64,000 bases of DNA, from positions 81,881 to 145,880 of the forward strand of contig DHXP01000031.1 of the NCBI GenBank assembly GCA_002413745.1, in the 5' to 3' direction. Below, piece by piece: positions 17,114-26,859 of this stretch (position 1 is the first letter of the stretch; every line of letters begins with the position of its first letter). The translations under genes and the position numbers were made by a program. Origin of the DNA: Flavobacterium sp. UBA5153. Lineage in GTDB: Bacteria; Bacteroidota; Bacteroidia; Flavobacteriales; Flavobacteriaceae. The notes under the pieces are model-generated. The model did not search any database, had not been told where the DNA came from, and worked only from the letters and a program-made list of their open reading frames with translations.

Positions 17114-18112
17114 TTATTTTTTGAAAAACAACTCTGGAAAAGCTTCTTGCGGTTTTTGTTTCAAAATGACAATCTTTATAAATGATTCCAAAAATCCAGT
17201 TCCGTAACCATAAAATTGTTTCCAAACCGCTTTTATCGATAAATAGCCAATTTTCAAACTTTTATTTTGATATGTTGACACCAAAAACAGTACCAAAAAG
17301 TAACCAAAATACAATTGAAGCAATAAATCGTGATTGAAAATTAATAATAATAGCGCAACAATGAATCCAATTATAAAAACAGATGGAAAGAAAAAAGTGA
17401 GTTTGTTATATTTAGGATACCAACTATTCAAAATTGGTCTGGCCTTGCCAAATTTATTCACCTGAACATAAAATTTTTTCCAGTCGATTCTTCTTTTGTG
17501 ATAGACGAATGCTTTTGGAAAAAGCTTGGTCTCAAAACCTAAATTCCATAATCGTATTGACAAATCAGGATCTTCACCAGGATGAATATTCCCAAAACCG
17601 TTAGACGCTTCAAATGCCTTTCGAGACAAACCCATATTGAAACTTCTTGGCTGAAACTTGTCAATCTTCTCGGATCCGCCCCTAATACCACCAGTGGTAA
17701 GAAAAGAAGTCATTGCAAAATTGATTGCTTTTTGTATGTCCGAGAAACTGTCTAACGCCTTGTCGGGACCACCAAAACAATCAACGTAATTTTGTTTTAA
17801 AGCTTCGGCAACTTCCGTCAAATAGGTTTTTGGAATAATACAGTCCGAATCGAAAATGATAAAATAATCCCCTTTTGCTTTTTTCATTCCGTAATTTCTC
17901 GAATTCCCGGGACCGGAATTATCTTTGTAATAATAGGAAATGGTCAGTTTCTCACGATACTTATGTACCACGTCTTCACACTTCAATGAAGAACCGTCTT
18001 CCACGATTACAATTTCAAAATTTTCATTATAATCTAACCGTGATAAACTCTCCAAAAGTTCGTCAACTTCATCTGGGCGATTGTAAACTGGAATGATTAA
18101 AGAAAATAACAT
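17114..18112 (-). CDS. Glycosyltransferase family 2 protein
   Basis: A 332-residue GT-A type transferase. The N-terminal nucleotide-sugar domain begins FSLIIPVYNRPDEVDELL. IVEDGSS and the metal-binding motif FDSDCIIP (DSD as the DxD) are present, and GEDPDLSIRLWNLGF is the acceptor-side ED motif. Two hydrophobic helices lie near the C-terminus (about 245-285), so the protein is probably membrane-attached and acts in cell-surface glycan synthesis. It is first in a minus-strand unit with coaE. The sugar and acceptor are unknown. Confidence 0.9.
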   Translation of the reverse strand: MLFSLIIPVYNRPDEVDELLESLSRLDYNENFEIVIVEDGSSLKCEDVVHKYREKLTISYYYKDNSGPGNSRNYGMKKAKGDYFIIFDSDCIIPKTYLTEVAEALKQNYVDCFGGPDKALDSFSDIQKAINFAMTSFLTTGGIRGGSEKIDKFQPRSFNMGLSRKAFEASNGFGNIHPGEDPDLSIRLWNLGFETKLFPKAFVYHKRRIDWKKFYVQVNKFGKARPILNSWYPKYNKLTFFFPSVFIIGFIVALLLLIFNHDLLLQLYFGYFLVLFLVSTYQNKSLKIGYLSIKAVWKQFYGYGTGFLESFIKIVILKQKPQEAFPELFFKK

Positions 18113-18180
18113 AATCTTGGATTAAGGTTTATACTTTTACACTTGAAAATTTTAACAAAGATAATCTTTATCCATAAAAA

Positions 18181-18205
18181 AACCACCACGCTTTGCGTGG
18201 TGGTT
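18181..18205. terminator. Strong terminator after fabV
   Basis: AACCACCACGC (18181-18191) pairs perfectly with GCGTGGTGGTT (18195-18205) around a TTT loop. On the minus strand a T-run follows, so it ends fabV transcription before the glycosyltransferase gene. Confidence 0.88.
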
Positions 18206-18242
18206 TTGAAATTTATATGTTTAAAATATACTTATTATTTCA

Positions 18243-19433
18243 TTAAACTATGCTCGAAATACCTATCATTTCGTCAGCATCTGCGTCATAATCCACTCCT
18301 TCAAATTCAAAGCCAAAAAGGTTTAAGAAATCTTGCTTATATCCTTCCAAATCTCCTATTTCGTGCAAACTTTCTGTAGTGGCTTGTTTCCATAAATTAG
18401 CGATTTTTTCTTGAACGTCGGAACGCATTTCCCAATCATCAATTCTAATTCTACCTTTTTCGTCCGTTGGAATTGGGTTACCGGTATAAAGTCTATCATG
18501 AAATAAACGCTGAATTTGTTCGATGCAACCTTCGTGAATTCCTTCTTCTTTCATTATTTTATACAATAACGATATGTACAAAGGAATAACTGGAATAGCT
18601 GAACTTGCTTGTGTTACCAAAGCTTTATTCACGGAAACAAACGCTTTTCCACCGATAGATTTTAAACTATCCGTAATGGCAAAAGCTGTGGCCTCTAGAT
18701 GATCTTTTGCACGACCTATGGTTCCTTTTCTGTAAACGGCTTCGGTCAATGATGGTCCAATATATGAATAAGCCACCGTCATTGCCCCTGGCGCAAGTAG
18801 ATTAGCTTCTTTTAAATCATTCATCCACATAGCCCAATCTTCGCCGCCCATTACGGCAACTGTATTGACAATATCGTTCTCTAGACAAGGTTCAATACTA
18901 ATATCGGAAACTATTCCTGTATGAAAATCAACGGTTTTATTGGTATAAGTGGTTCCAATTGGTTTCAATACCGAACGATGCAAAACTCCCGTAATTGGAT
19001 GCTCACGAACAGGAGAGGCCAAACTATAAATCACTAAATCTATCTGACCTAAATCGGTTTTTATAAGATCTAATGTTTGCTGTTTGATTTCGTTTGAAAA
19101 AGCATCTCCATTAATACTTTTTGCATACAAACCCGCTTTATGGGCTTCTTTTTCAAATGCAGCCGAATTATACCATCCTGGTGAACCTGGTCTTCCTTCT
19201 AATGGAGGTTTTTCGAAAAACACACCAATCGTTGCAGCATCCGATCCAAAAGCAGCTGTAATTCTTGAAGCTAGACCGAAGCCGGTTGAAGCACCAATCA
19301 CTAAAACTTTTTTAGGTCCATCAATTGGTCCTTTTGATTTGATATATTCGATTTGATTTTTTACATTTTGTTCGCATCCTTTTGGGTGAGCTGTCAAACA
19401 AATAAATCCTCTCATTCTTGGTTCTATAATCAT
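18243..19433 (-). CDS. fabV: Enoyl-[ACP]/CoA reductase FabV
   Basis: A 396-residue NADH-dependent trans-2-enoyl reductase that completes fatty-acid elongation cycles. The family N-terminus MIIEPRMRGFICLTAHPKGC is followed by the cofactor motif VIGASTGFGLASR (about 45-57). The catalytic pair is Tyr234-X8-Lys243 (YRKGTIGRAK), which separates FabV from FabI. FabV enzymes as a class are often insensitive to triclosan. It has its own promoter overlapping the end of recN and a strong terminator downstream. Confidence 0.95.
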   Translation of the reverse strand: MIIEPRMRGFICLTAHPKGCEQNVKNQIEYIKSKGPIDGPKKVLVIGASTGFGLASRITAAFGSDAATIGVFFEKPPLEGRPGSPGWYNSAAFEKEAHKAGLYAKSINGDAFSNEIKQQTLDLIKTDLGQIDLVIYSLASPVREHPITGVLHRSVLKPIGTTYTNKTVDFHTGIVSDISIEPCLENDIVNTVAVMGGEDWAMWMNDLKEANLLAPGAMTVAYSYIGPSLTEAVYRKGTIGRAKDHLEATAFAITDSLKSIGGKAFVSVNKALVTQASSAIPVIPLYISLLYKIMKEEGIHEGCIEQIQRLFHDRLYTGNPIPTDEKGRIRIDDWEMRSDVQEKIANLWKQATTESLHEIGDLEGYKQDFLNLFGFEFEGVDYDADADEMIGISSIV

Positions 19434-19480
19434 ATTTGTAAAGGTTATTCGGTTATTCTATTATTCGGTTTTTGAGTTGA

Positions 19481-19510
19481 CAAATATAAGTCATTTCTTT
19501 AGTTCAACAA
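19481..19510 (-). promoter_or_regulatory. Promoter for fabV
   Basis: On the minus strand TTG (19510-19508) and TATATTTG (19488-19481) are spaced by 19 bp. The -33 element lies inside the last codons of recN. fabV is therefore probably transcribed independently of the upstream operon as well. Confidence 0.65.
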
Positions 19511-21151
19511 GGCTTTTGCGTGGTTTAATGCCGAATCAGAAACGACGGTTCCCGATAACATTTGAGCAATTTCAACTACTCGTTCCTCAATGGATAATAA
19601 TTTTAATTCAGATTGTGTGTCTTCTCCAATTGTTGATTTGGAAACTTTGAAATGTGCCGTACCTTTTGCGGCAATTTGCGGCAAATGAGTAATGGCAAAT
19701 ATTTGCATCTCCTGACTCATTTTCTTCATAATTTCGCCCATTCTTATGGCAATTTCTCCTGAAACCCCCGTATCAATTTCATCAAAAATCAAAGTTGGTA
19801 GTTTTGAATATTGTGCCAAAATTGCCTTAACGGCAAGCATAATTCTTGACATTTCGCCGCCGGAAGCCACTTTTTTCAATAATCCAAAATCAGTTCCTTT
19901 ATTGGCTGAAAACAAAAACTGAAGTTCATCTTTTCCGTTTTCGAAATAAGTTGAAGTGGAATTAATGTCAATTTTAAAACGGACATTAGGCATCCCCAAA
20001 GTCTCCAAAATCGCAATCAACTTCTGGGATAAAACCGGAATGGAATTCAATCTTTCCCCATGAATTGTATCCGATAAAATATCCAATCCCTCCGTTTTTT
20101 GTTGAATTGAATTTGTCAATTCCAGTATTTCTCCTTCTAAATTCCCTATTTCCAAAAGAGCATTTTCCAACTTGGTTTGGATTTCAATCAATTCATCAAC
20201 CGAGGAAACTTGGTGTTTCTTTTGCAAATTGTAAATCAACTGCAATTTCTGGCTGATTAAATCCAATTGTTCCGGATCATTGATGAGTTTTTCCGAGCAA
20301 CGATTCAACTCGTCCGAAATATCGTCAAATTCAATAGTTAGACTAGTAATTCTTTCCAACAAGGAATGGTATTCTTGAGAAAAAGAAGCGATTTTTTGCA
20401 ACGAAACCTTAATTTCATTCAGATTATGAAGGGCTCCAATTTGCTCTTCATTGGCAATAGCCAAAGATTTATCGATTGATTCCTTTATAATTTCGACATT
20501 GTTCAATTTTTCAAAATCAGCTTCAAGAGATTCTTGCTCACCGGATTTCAATTGCGCCGCAACTAATTCGTCCAATAAAAAAGTATTGTATTCCAGTTCT
20601 TTTGCGGATTCAAATTGTTTTTTAAGAAGTATATTTAATTTGGACTTATCCGATTTATAACTTTTCAAAAGTGCTTGGTAATCCAAAATAGTCTCTTGAT
20701 TGTTGGCAATTGCATCAATAATTTCGAACTGGACATTCTCATCCGAAAGTTCTTGTGTTTGATGCTGTGAATGAATATCGATTAAAAACAAACTCAATTC
20801 CTGCAATTCTTGGAGATTTACCGGGCTGTCATTGATAAAAGCCCTGGATTTTCCCGAAGGTAAAATTTCTCGTCTAATGATGGTTTCATTTTCGTAATCT
20901 AAATCATTCGCCTCGAAAAAAGGAAGTAAATTATACTTTGAAATTTCAAAATGGGCTTCTATGACGCACTTTTCTTCTTTGTTTTTCAAAGAAGTCAAAT
21001 CGGCTCTTTTTCCTAAAACCAGACCCAGAGCTCCTAATATTATTGATTTACCTGCTCCGGTTTCCCCAGTAATAATTGAAAAACCTTTCGAAAAATCGAT
21101 GGCTAATTTCTCTATTAAAGCATAGTTTTTTATTGACAGGGAAGTAATCAT
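19499..21151 (-). CDS. recN: DNA repair protein RecN
   Basis: A 550-residue SMC-like ATPase acting in double-strand-break repair. The Walker A motif GETGAGKS is at 29-36. A long central coiled coil with a hinge (about 150-370) follows. The C-terminal ATPase half has LKKVASGGEMSRIMLA (signature) and PTLIFDEIDTGVSGEIA (Walker B), then ITHLPQIAAKGTAHFKV. It is last in the minus-strand run dapA-bamD-rpoZ-coaBC-DUF4835-recN, 56 bp after the DUF4835 gene. Confidence 0.95.
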   Translation of the reverse strand: MITSLSIKNYALIEKLAIDFSKGFSIITGETGAGKSIILGALGLVLGKRADLTSLKNKEEKCVIEAHFEISKYNLLPFFEANDLDYENETIIRREILPSGKSRAFINDSPVNLQELQELSLFLIDIHSQHQTQELSDENVQFEIIDAIANNQETILDYQALLKSYKSDKSKLNILLKKQFESAKELEYNTFLLDELVAAQLKSGEQESLEADFEKLNNVEIIKESIDKSLAIANEEQIGALHNLNEIKVSLQKIASFSQEYHSLLERITSLTIEFDDISDELNRCSEKLINDPEQLDLISQKLQLIYNLQKKHQVSSVDELIEIQTKLENALLEIGNLEGEILELTNSIQQKTEGLDILSDTIHGERLNSIPVLSQKLIAILETLGMPNVRFKIDINSTSTYFENGKDELQFLFSANKGTDFGLLKKVASGGEMSRIMLAVKAILAQYSKLPTLIFDEIDTGVSGEIAIRMGEIMKKMSQEMQIFAITHLPQIAAKGTAHFKVSKSTIGEDTQSELKLLSIEERVVEIAQMLSGTVVSDSALNHAKALLN

Positions 21152-21207
21152 TTATATAGTTTTTGTGATGAGAGGCTAAAATTAATTTATAAATTGAATA
21201 AAATCAA

Positions 21208-22092
21208 TTAATATTTAATCAGCACCCATTTACTGGAGTTCAAAGGAGATGTTCTGTTTAAATTATCGACTAAATCCGTGATTGGAATGCTTGGACCTCC
21301 AGAAAAAATGGAGACAATTTCGTCTGATTTTGCATCAAAAAATACTCGTGTCAAGAAAGCATTTGGCCTTGATGCATTTAATTTTCCAAGATCGAGTAAT
21401 GACTTTTTAATTTTTTCTTTAGCCGCTTTCAGGTCTTGACTCATCAAATCCAATCCTGTATGATAGTTATACATAGTTTGTCGCACCTCGGTAAATGCTG
21501 GCGATAGCAAGTCGTTTATCAAAAAATATCGGTTTTGATTTCCGTCGGCTTGGTTCCATCCTTTATATCCACTTTGTTGTGCAACATTTAATATATTTTG
21601 GGCCGTTTCAAAATACGTATCCCCCGATTCAGTTAAAAAAGTATCGGCATCCATACCTAAAATTACATAACTATAAAAAGAAATTACGGACACAAGATTT
21701 GATTCGAAAGAGGTTGGATTAAAATTTAGACTTTCAAACTCGGCATATTTAAAATTAAAATCTTTATCGTTAAAATTTAATATTGGCGAGGCGTATGACG
21801 AATTATATATTGGTCTTGAAGATTGCACTTGGATGGTAGCCACAAATTGATCTGAATTATTCGATGAAATAGTGATATACATCGAACAATTTATTTTTTC
21901 GTTTTGTTTAAATGTTTGTCCGGTCCAGTGCGTTTGATTCACAAACTCGCTTAATGACGTTTCCAAGGTTTTGAAAACCTGCTGGTTTGCATTAGTTAGT
22001 TTTTGCGCATTCACCGTCACGGTACAATTCAATTCTTGGGCTTGAGTAAAACTGAAAATCAGTACTAAAAATAAACTAAAAATATTACGCAT
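21208..22092 (-). CDS. DUF4835 family protein (possible type IX secretion component PorD)
   Basis: A 294-residue exported protein with a signal peptide ending near AQELNC. The body carries family features such as QVQSSRPIYNSSYASPILNFNDKDF and DTFLTESGDTYFETAQNILN. This family sits next to coaBC across Bacteroidetes, and recent annotations link it to the type IX secretion system under the name PorD. I recall that link and cannot check it here. The start codon overlaps the coaBC stop by 8 nt, so the two are translationally coupled. Confidence 0.8.
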   Translation of the reverse strand: MRNIFSLFLVLIFSFTQAQELNCTVTVNAQKLTNANQQVFKTLETSLSEFVNQTHWTGQTFKQNEKINCSMYITISSNNSDQFVATIQVQSSRPIYNSSYASPILNFNDKDFNFKYAEFESLNFNPTSFESNLVSVISFYSYVILGMDADTFLTESGDTYFETAQNILNVAQQSGYKGWNQADGNQNRYFLINDLLSPAFTEVRQTMYNYHTGLDLMSQDLKAAKEKIKKSLLDLGKLNASRPNAFLTRVFFDAKSDEIVSIFSGGPSIPITDLVDNLNRTSPLNSSKWVLIKY

Positions 22093-23293
22093 AATGTGCT
22101 ACTACTTTGTTTAATATATCACTGGCAACTGCTTCTTTCGATTTCAATTCCATAGGCTGGACCTTGAAATTTTTATCAATAAAAGTGATTTTATTGGTTG
22201 ATTTTCCAAAACCGGCACCTTGATCTTGTAAAGAATTCAGAACTATCAAATCTAGGTTTTTTTTCTGGATTTTCAACTTTGCGTTTTCAATTTCATTTTC
22301 TGTTTCCAATGCAAATCCAATTAAAAACTGATTCGTTTTAATTTCTCCCAATGAAGCTAGAATATCTTTCGTTTTTTCGAGCTCGATGGTAAAATCATCG
22401 GCCGCTTTTTTTATTTTTTGCGAGAATACATTTTTTGGTTTATAATCTGCAACTGCTGCTGCCGCAATCGCCACATCAACATTGGCAAAATACTGATGGC
22501 AAGCATCATACATTTCCTGTGCCGAAACTACGCGAACAACTTTTACCAAACTATTCTCAATAGTACAATGGGAAGGTCCGGAAACCAGGATTACCGAGGC
22601 ACCAAGATTTGCCGCACATTGCGCAATATCAAAACCCATTTTTCCCGAAGAATGATTCCCTATAAAACGCACAGGATCTATTGCTTCGTATGTTGGGCCG
22701 GCAGTAATTAATATTTTTTTTCCTTTGAGAGGCAATTTACTTTCTAAATCGGCTTCCAAAAATGCTACTATATGTTCTGGTTCGGCCATTCTTCCTTCGC
22801 CGGATAAACCGCTTGCCAATTCGCCACTTTCAGCAGGAATCATTATATTTCCATATTGTTCCAATGCCTTAAAACTCCCAATTGTAGATGGGTGAATATA
22901 CATATCCAAATCCATGGCTGGCGCAAAATAAACAGGACATTTTGCCGATAAATAAATTGCAATTAAAAGGTTGTCACAAATACCGTTTGCCATTTTCGAC
23001 AGTGTATTTGCCGTTGCAGGGGCAACAACCATTAAATCAGCCCAAAGGCCTAATTCGATATGGCTATTCCAATTTTCGTTTTCTTCGTCCCGGTTAAAAA
23101 AACTGGAATAAACAGGATTTTTTGATAAGGTAGATAAGGTAAGAGGCGTTATAAAATCCTTAGAAGCAGGTGTCATTATCACTTGGACATGTGCACCTGC
23201 TTTTATGAAAAGTCGTACTAATGAAGCTGTTTTATAGGCTGCAATCCCACCGGAAATTCCCAGTAAAATCTTTTTTCCGCTTAAAACTGACAT
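22085..23293 (-). CDS. coaBC: Bifunctional phosphopantothenoylcysteine decarboxylase / phosphopantothenate-cysteine ligase
   Basis: A 402-residue fusion enzyme for two steps of coenzyme A synthesis. The N-terminal FMN-dependent CoaC half has GKKILLGISGGIAAYK, the active-site region HIELGLWAD, and APAMDLDMY. The C-terminal CoaB half has KILITAGPTYEAIDPVRFIGNHSSGKMG and AAAVADYKPK (the PXK-like motif). Length is typical. It lies 6 nt after rpoZ and overlaps the DUF4835 gene. Confidence 0.96.
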   Translation of the reverse strand: MSVLSGKKILLGISGGIAAYKTASLVRLFIKAGAHVQVIMTPASKDFITPLTLSTLSKNPVYSSFFNRDEENENWNSHIELGLWADLMVVAPATANTLSKMANGICDNLLIAIYLSAKCPVYFAPAMDLDMYIHPSTIGSFKALEQYGNIMIPAESGELASGLSGEGRMAEPEHIVAFLEADLESKLPLKGKKILITAGPTYEAIDPVRFIGNHSSGKMGFDIAQCAANLGASVILVSGPSHCTIENSLVKVVRVVSAQEMYDACHQYFANVDVAIAAAAVADYKPKNVFSQKIKKAADDFTIELEKTKDILASLGEIKTNQFLIGFALETENEIENAKLKIQKKNLDLIVLNSLQDQGAGFGKSTNKITFIDKNFKVQPMELKSKEAVASDILNKVVAHYA

Positions 23294-23299
23294 TATATA

Positions 23300-23617
23300 T
23301 TATTTATTTGCGTCTCTGTGGTAGATTTTTCCCTCTAACCACTCTTGAACTGCCAAAGCGTGTGGTTTAGGTAATTTTTCGTAAAATTTTGAAACCTCTA
23401 TTTGTTCCTTGTTTTCAAAAACTTCTTCAAGACTGTCATTATATGTGGCAAATTCCTCCAATTTTTCAGTCAATTCCTTCTTGATTTCAGAATTGATTTG
23501 ATTTGCTCTTTTAGCCATAATTGTTATAGCTTCATATACATTACCAGTTGGCTCTTCAATAATATTTTTATTATATGTTATTGTATTTACTGGAGCATTT
23601 GTCTTTCTTAAATCCAT
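23300..23617 (-). CDS. rpoZ: DNA-directed RNA polymerase omega subunit, Bacteroidetes type
   Basis: A 105-residue omega/Rpb6-like subunit that helps assemble RNA polymerase. VYEAITIMAKRANQINSEIKKEL is the conserved omega core (the helix that clamps beta prime), and the acidic middle and KPHALAVQEWLEG tail are typical of Flavobacteriaceae. Weak similarity to proteobacterial omega means identity rests partly on gene context: it lies between bamD and coaBC with gaps of 9 and 6 nt. Confidence 0.85.
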   Translation of the reverse strand: MDLRKTNAPVNTITYNKNIIEEPTGNVYEAITIMAKRANQINSEIKKELTEKLEEFATYNDSLEEVFENKEQIEVSKFYEKLPKPHALAVQEWLEGKIYHRDANK

Positions 23618-23626
23618 GGCTTTATT

Positions 23627-24421
23627 TTATTTAGTAAAATTTTGTAATTTTTTTTCAATTTGAACCAACATTTGGTCCGCTTTCTGTTTGTATCGTGTAT
23701 CGGCTTTAAATTTTATCAAATTATTGTATGCCGTTTTTGCAACATTTAGTCGTTCCTCCATTTTCAAAGGAATACTATTTACTCCCAATTGATAAGCCGA
23801 ATCCAATTTATAATATAAAGCATCTTCCTTGAAAGATGTTCCGGGATAATCTGCTATGAAGTTATCTAAAGCTACCAATGCCGATTTATAATCCAAAATA
23901 GTATTGTATCCCTTTGCATTTTCAAACACTTTCTTCTCTATTTTTTCATTTAATACTTTTAACGTTTTATTGGCCTCAACAAAATATCCCGAATTTGGAT
24001 ACCAATCTATAAATGACTGTAACTTGTCTATTGCCTTGAAAGTATCGGCTTGATCTAAACTATATACTGGCGACAGCATCGAGAAGCTTTTTGCTCCCAA
24101 AAATGCTGCTTCTTCAATTTTTTCGCTCTTTGGATAACCCGAAACAAAACTTTCAAACTGGTATCCTGCCAAATAATATTGTTTTGTTTTGTAATAGGAT
24201 TGGGCAAACATATAAAACAATTTTTCGGCTTGCGGTTTTCCTCTGTAGGCGGGTGTAATTTGTTCAAAAAGTCGAATCGCTTTCGAATAGTTTCCAGCAT
24301 CATATAATTTAGTGGCCATATCAAACTTAATTGCAACATCTTCGGTTTTCAAAGCCTTCTGATATTCACCACAAGAATAAAAAAGGGTAACAACAAGCAA
24401 TAGAGATATTATTTTTTTCAT
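23627..24421 (-). CDS. bamD: Outer membrane protein assembly factor BamD
   Basis: A 264-residue lipoprotein. The N-terminal signal ends at a lipobox with Cys17 (FYSCG). It then has tetratricopeptide-like repeats (KLYDAGNYSKAIRLFEQI, LFYMFAQSYYKTKQYYLAGYQF, KALVALDNFIADYPGTSFKEDA), as in BamD, the BamA partner that inserts beta-barrel proteins. Length fits. It starts after its own promoter and heads the run bamD-rpoZ-coaBC-DUF4835-recN. Confidence 0.92.
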   Translation of the reverse strand: MKKIISLLLVVTLFYSCGEYQKALKTEDVAIKFDMATKLYDAGNYSKAIRLFEQITPAYRGKPQAEKLFYMFAQSYYKTKQYYLAGYQFESFVSGYPKSEKIEEAAFLGAKSFSMLSPVYSLDQADTFKAIDKLQSFIDWYPNSGYFVEANKTLKVLNEKIEKKVFENAKGYNTILDYKSALVALDNFIADYPGTSFKEDALYYKLDSAYQLGVNSIPLKMEERLNVAKTAYNNLIKFKADTRYKQKADQMLVQIEKKLQNFTK

Positions 24422-24489
24422 TTTTTTTCTTTTTTTATGATTTATTGGTTACTCTCAACTTTCAAAAAATCATACCGAAGTTTAGGTGG

Positions 24490-24520
24490 CAAATTTAGTT
24501 ATTAATTTAGCCACTACAAA
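24490..24520 (-). promoter_or_regulatory. Promoter for bamD operon, inside a stem-loop
   Basis: On the minus strand TTTG (24520-24517) and TAAATTTG (24497-24490) are separated by 19 bp, a full match to the Bacteroidetes pattern. The same DNA forms an imperfect inverted repeat (GTGGC...AAATT / AAATTTGCCAC) that may also act as the dapA terminator. Confidence 0.68.
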
Positions 24521-24551
24521 ATATATTTTTTGCTAAAAAAAAGGAGGGTTT

Positions 24552-25439
24552 TTAAGCTATTTTATTGATTTTTTTAACAAATTGATCAATTCTACCAGCT
24601 AAGGATTCGTCTACTTTTACCAATGGCAAACGCACCGTGTTTTCTGTTATTCCCAGTGACTGGAACACTTGTTTGATTCCCGCAGGATTTCCTTGTTCGA
24701 AAATCATGTCGATACAATCTGAAAAAAGATATTGTAATTTGTAGGCATCATCAACTTTTCGGTTTAGGCCTAATCGTATCATTTCGGAAAATTCTTTTGG
24801 AAAACCTTGTCCAATCACCGATATAACGCCAGAGCCTCCAGCTAAAACCATAGGCAAAGCTATCATGTCGTCGCCCGATATTACAAGAAAATCTTTTGGC
24901 TTGTTTTTCATCAATTGCATGGCTTGCACCATATCGCCAGCGGCTTCTTTTATGGCTACGATGTTTTTGAAATCATTCGCCAAACGCAAAACAGTCGATG
25001 GCAACATATTGCTGGCCGTTCTTCCGGGAACATTATACAAAATAACCGGAATTGGCGAGGCATCGGCAACCGCTTTGAAGTGTTGATAAATCCCTTCCTG
25101 TGTCGGTTTATTATAATATGGAGATACTGAAAGTATAGCAACAAATTGTGACAAATCCCTGGTTTTGAGTTCCTCGACAACTTTTAAAGTATTGTTACCT
25201 CCCAGTCCAAGCACCAATGGCAATCTTCCATTGTTGGCTTCGATTATGGTTTGAATAACCAATTCCTTTTCGTCGTGTGACAATGTGGCATTTTCCGCTG
25301 TTGTGCCAAGTACCACAAGATATTCAACTCCACCGTCGATTGAGAAATTTACTATTCTTTTTAATGCTTCCGTATCAATTGAAAAATCTTTTCTAAAAGG
25401 GGTTACAAGGGCAACACCAGTTCCTATTAATGATTGCAT
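24552..25439 (-). CDS. dapA: 4-hydroxy-tetrahydrodipicolinate synthase
   Basis: A 295-residue aldolase that condenses pyruvate with aspartate semialdehyde in lysine and diaminopimelate synthesis. The TIM barrel shows [10 protein letters not shown] (Thr46/Thr47), [14 protein letters not shown], Tyr135 in LYNVPGRT, and the Schiff-base Lys164 in VAIKEAAGD. It follows the DUF6913 gene by 6 nt and is separated from bamD by 130 bp. Confidence 0.96.
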   Translation of the reverse strand: MQSLIGTGVALVTPFRKDFSIDTEALKRIVNFSIDGGVEYLVVLGTTAENATLSHDEKELVIQTIIEANNGRLPLVLGLGGNNTLKVVEELKTRDLSQFVAILSVSPYYNKPTQEGIYQHFKAVADASPIPVILYNVPGRTASNMLPSTVLRLANDFKNIVAIKEAAGDMVQAMQLMKNKPKDFLVISGDDMIALPMVLAGGSGVISVIGQGFPKEFSEMIRLGLNRKVDDAYKLQYLFSDCIDMIFEQGNPAGIKQVFQSLGITENTVRLPLVKVDESLAGRIDQFVKKINKIA

Positions 25440-25445
25440 ATTGGA

Positions 25446-25964
25446 TTATATTTTGTTTAAAATTTTTAAATACCTGAATAATTCGTGAACAAAAACTTTA
25501 TAATTTTCGGCATTGGTATTGATCATCAAATGATTCAATCTTTTGTCTACAGATGAAAAACCAACCTTAAATTGTGCTTTTGAATTGTGGGTTATGTTTA
25601 GTAAAATTGCTTTTTCCACATCGTAATAACTTATTAATAAATCAAATTTTTCATTGATGAAATCCTTAACCTTTGGGTTGGTAATTTCAGCTTTCCAGCT
25701 GAGATGTTTAATACCAAATATTGGTTGCGAAAACAGTTCATTTTTTTTCAATTTATCTTTGTAAACGATAATTTTTATGTTGCTTTCGGAAATTCCATTA
25801 GCAATTAATTCTTTTACCAAGGCTTCTTTTTCAAAAAAATAGCTTTCATCAACAAGCAATCCAACCGTTTGTATAGAGGCCGTCAGTGTGCTGCTCTTTA
25901 CATTGTGCAAACTGTTTTTTAAAATTCTTTTTAAAAAAAAATCCTTTATATAGTTTAAAAACAT
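25446..25964 (-). CDS. DUF6913-like conserved protein of Flavobacteriaceae
   Basis: A 172-residue protein commonly found just upstream of dapA in this family; I recall the domain label DUF6913, function unknown. After a basic N-terminal helix (FLNYIKDFFLKRILKNSL) comes an alpha/beta core: TVGLLVDES, NIKIIVYKD, FDLLISYYDVEKAILLNITHNSKAQFKVGF, and a final helical FVHELFRYLKILN. There is no signal peptide. It heads the dapA unit and is divergent from the 5'-nucleotidase C-terminal gene. TAATTTTG (25990-25983, minus) fits a -7 box. Confidence 0.72.
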   Translation of the reverse strand: MFLNYIKDFFLKRILKNSLHNVKSSTLTASIQTVGLLVDESYFFEKEALVKELIANGISESNIKIIVYKDKLKKNELFSQPIFGIKHLSWKAEITNPKVKDFINEKFDLLISYYDVEKAILLNITHNSKAQFKVGFSSVDKRLNHLMINTNAENYKVFVHELFRYLKILNKI

Positions 25965-26012
25965 GTTATTTTTACTTGGTTACAAAATTAATTAATTTAA
26001 GTCGCATTACAG

Positions 26013-26825
26013 ATGGTAAATCTAAAAAAGTATAATTGTGTTTTAAAACTTTTTGTTATATTCTTAACACTTTTTTTGACTATTTCTTGCGGCAAACAAA
26101 ATTATCAGGTCTCCAAAATAGAGGGGAAACAAATAACAATTACCGAAAAGGAAAATCAAGTTCCTGACTCGGGCTCGCAGAGTGAGCAGGCTAGGCAAAT
26201 CGAAAACTTTATCAAGCCCTACCGAGAACACATCAACAAAGATTTAGACAGTGTCTTGGCCTATTGTCCGGAGACATTGGACAAAAGTATGGGGAAATGG
26301 CAAACCACCATTGGCAATTTAATGGCAGATGTCACTTTTGAACTAGGAAATTCAGTTTTTCAAACTCGAGAAAAAAGGAATATCGATTTATGTTTGCTGA
26401 ATCACGGAGGCATTCGTTCCATCCTTCCAAAGGGGAATGTTACCACTAGAACGGCTTATGAAATAATGCCTTTTGAAAATGGTCTTGTAGTTATAGCATT
26501 AAAGGGAGAACAAATATTTGAATTGGTCGACTATTTTATCGCAGCCAAAAAACCGCATCCAATATCAGGAATTACCTTTACCATTAGCAAGGATAATGTT
26601 GCCAAAAGCATTTTAATTCAGGGAAAACCAGTCGAAAAAGACGCCGTATATTATGTTGCCACCAACGATTATTTGGCAAACGGAGGCGACAGCATGAATT
26701 TCTTCAAAAAAGGAATTGCTACTTATGATTTAAATTACAAATTAAGAAATGTGCTGATTGATTATTTCAAGGAAGTAGATACAATTCCTTTAATAACAGA
26801 TCAAAGAATTTTTTTTACTTATTGA
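26013..26825 (+). CDS. 5'-nucleotidase C-terminal domain lipoprotein (split enzyme, substrate-binding half)
   Basis: A 270-residue lipoprotein (lipobox TISCGK) carrying only the 5'-nucleotidase C-terminal domain. It shows GKWQTTIGNLMADVTFE, LLNHGGIRSILPKG, TAYEIMPFENGLVVI and NDYLANGGDSMNFF; the last holds the nucleotide-binding Asp/Phe pair. The metallophosphatase half is encoded by the next gene, 119 bp downstream, so the usual single polypeptide is split and the order of the halves reversed. Together they should hydrolyse nucleotides or related phosphoesters in the periplasm. Confidence 0.88.
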   Translation: MVNLKKYNCVLKLFVIFLTLFLTISCGKQNYQVSKIEGKQITITEKENQVPDSGSQSEQARQIENFIKPYREHINKDLDSVLAYCPETLDKSMGKWQTTIGNLMADVTFELGNSVFQTREKRNIDLCLLNHGGIRSILPKGNVTTRTAYEIMPFENGLVVIALKGEQIFELVDYFIAAKKPHPISGITFTISKDNVAKSILIQGKPVEKDAVYYVATNDYLANGGDSMNFFKKGIATYDLNYKLRNVLIDYFKEVDTIPLITDQRIFFTY

Positions 26826-26859
26826 ACTTAACCAATTAATCCCTATTGCAGTGAAAATA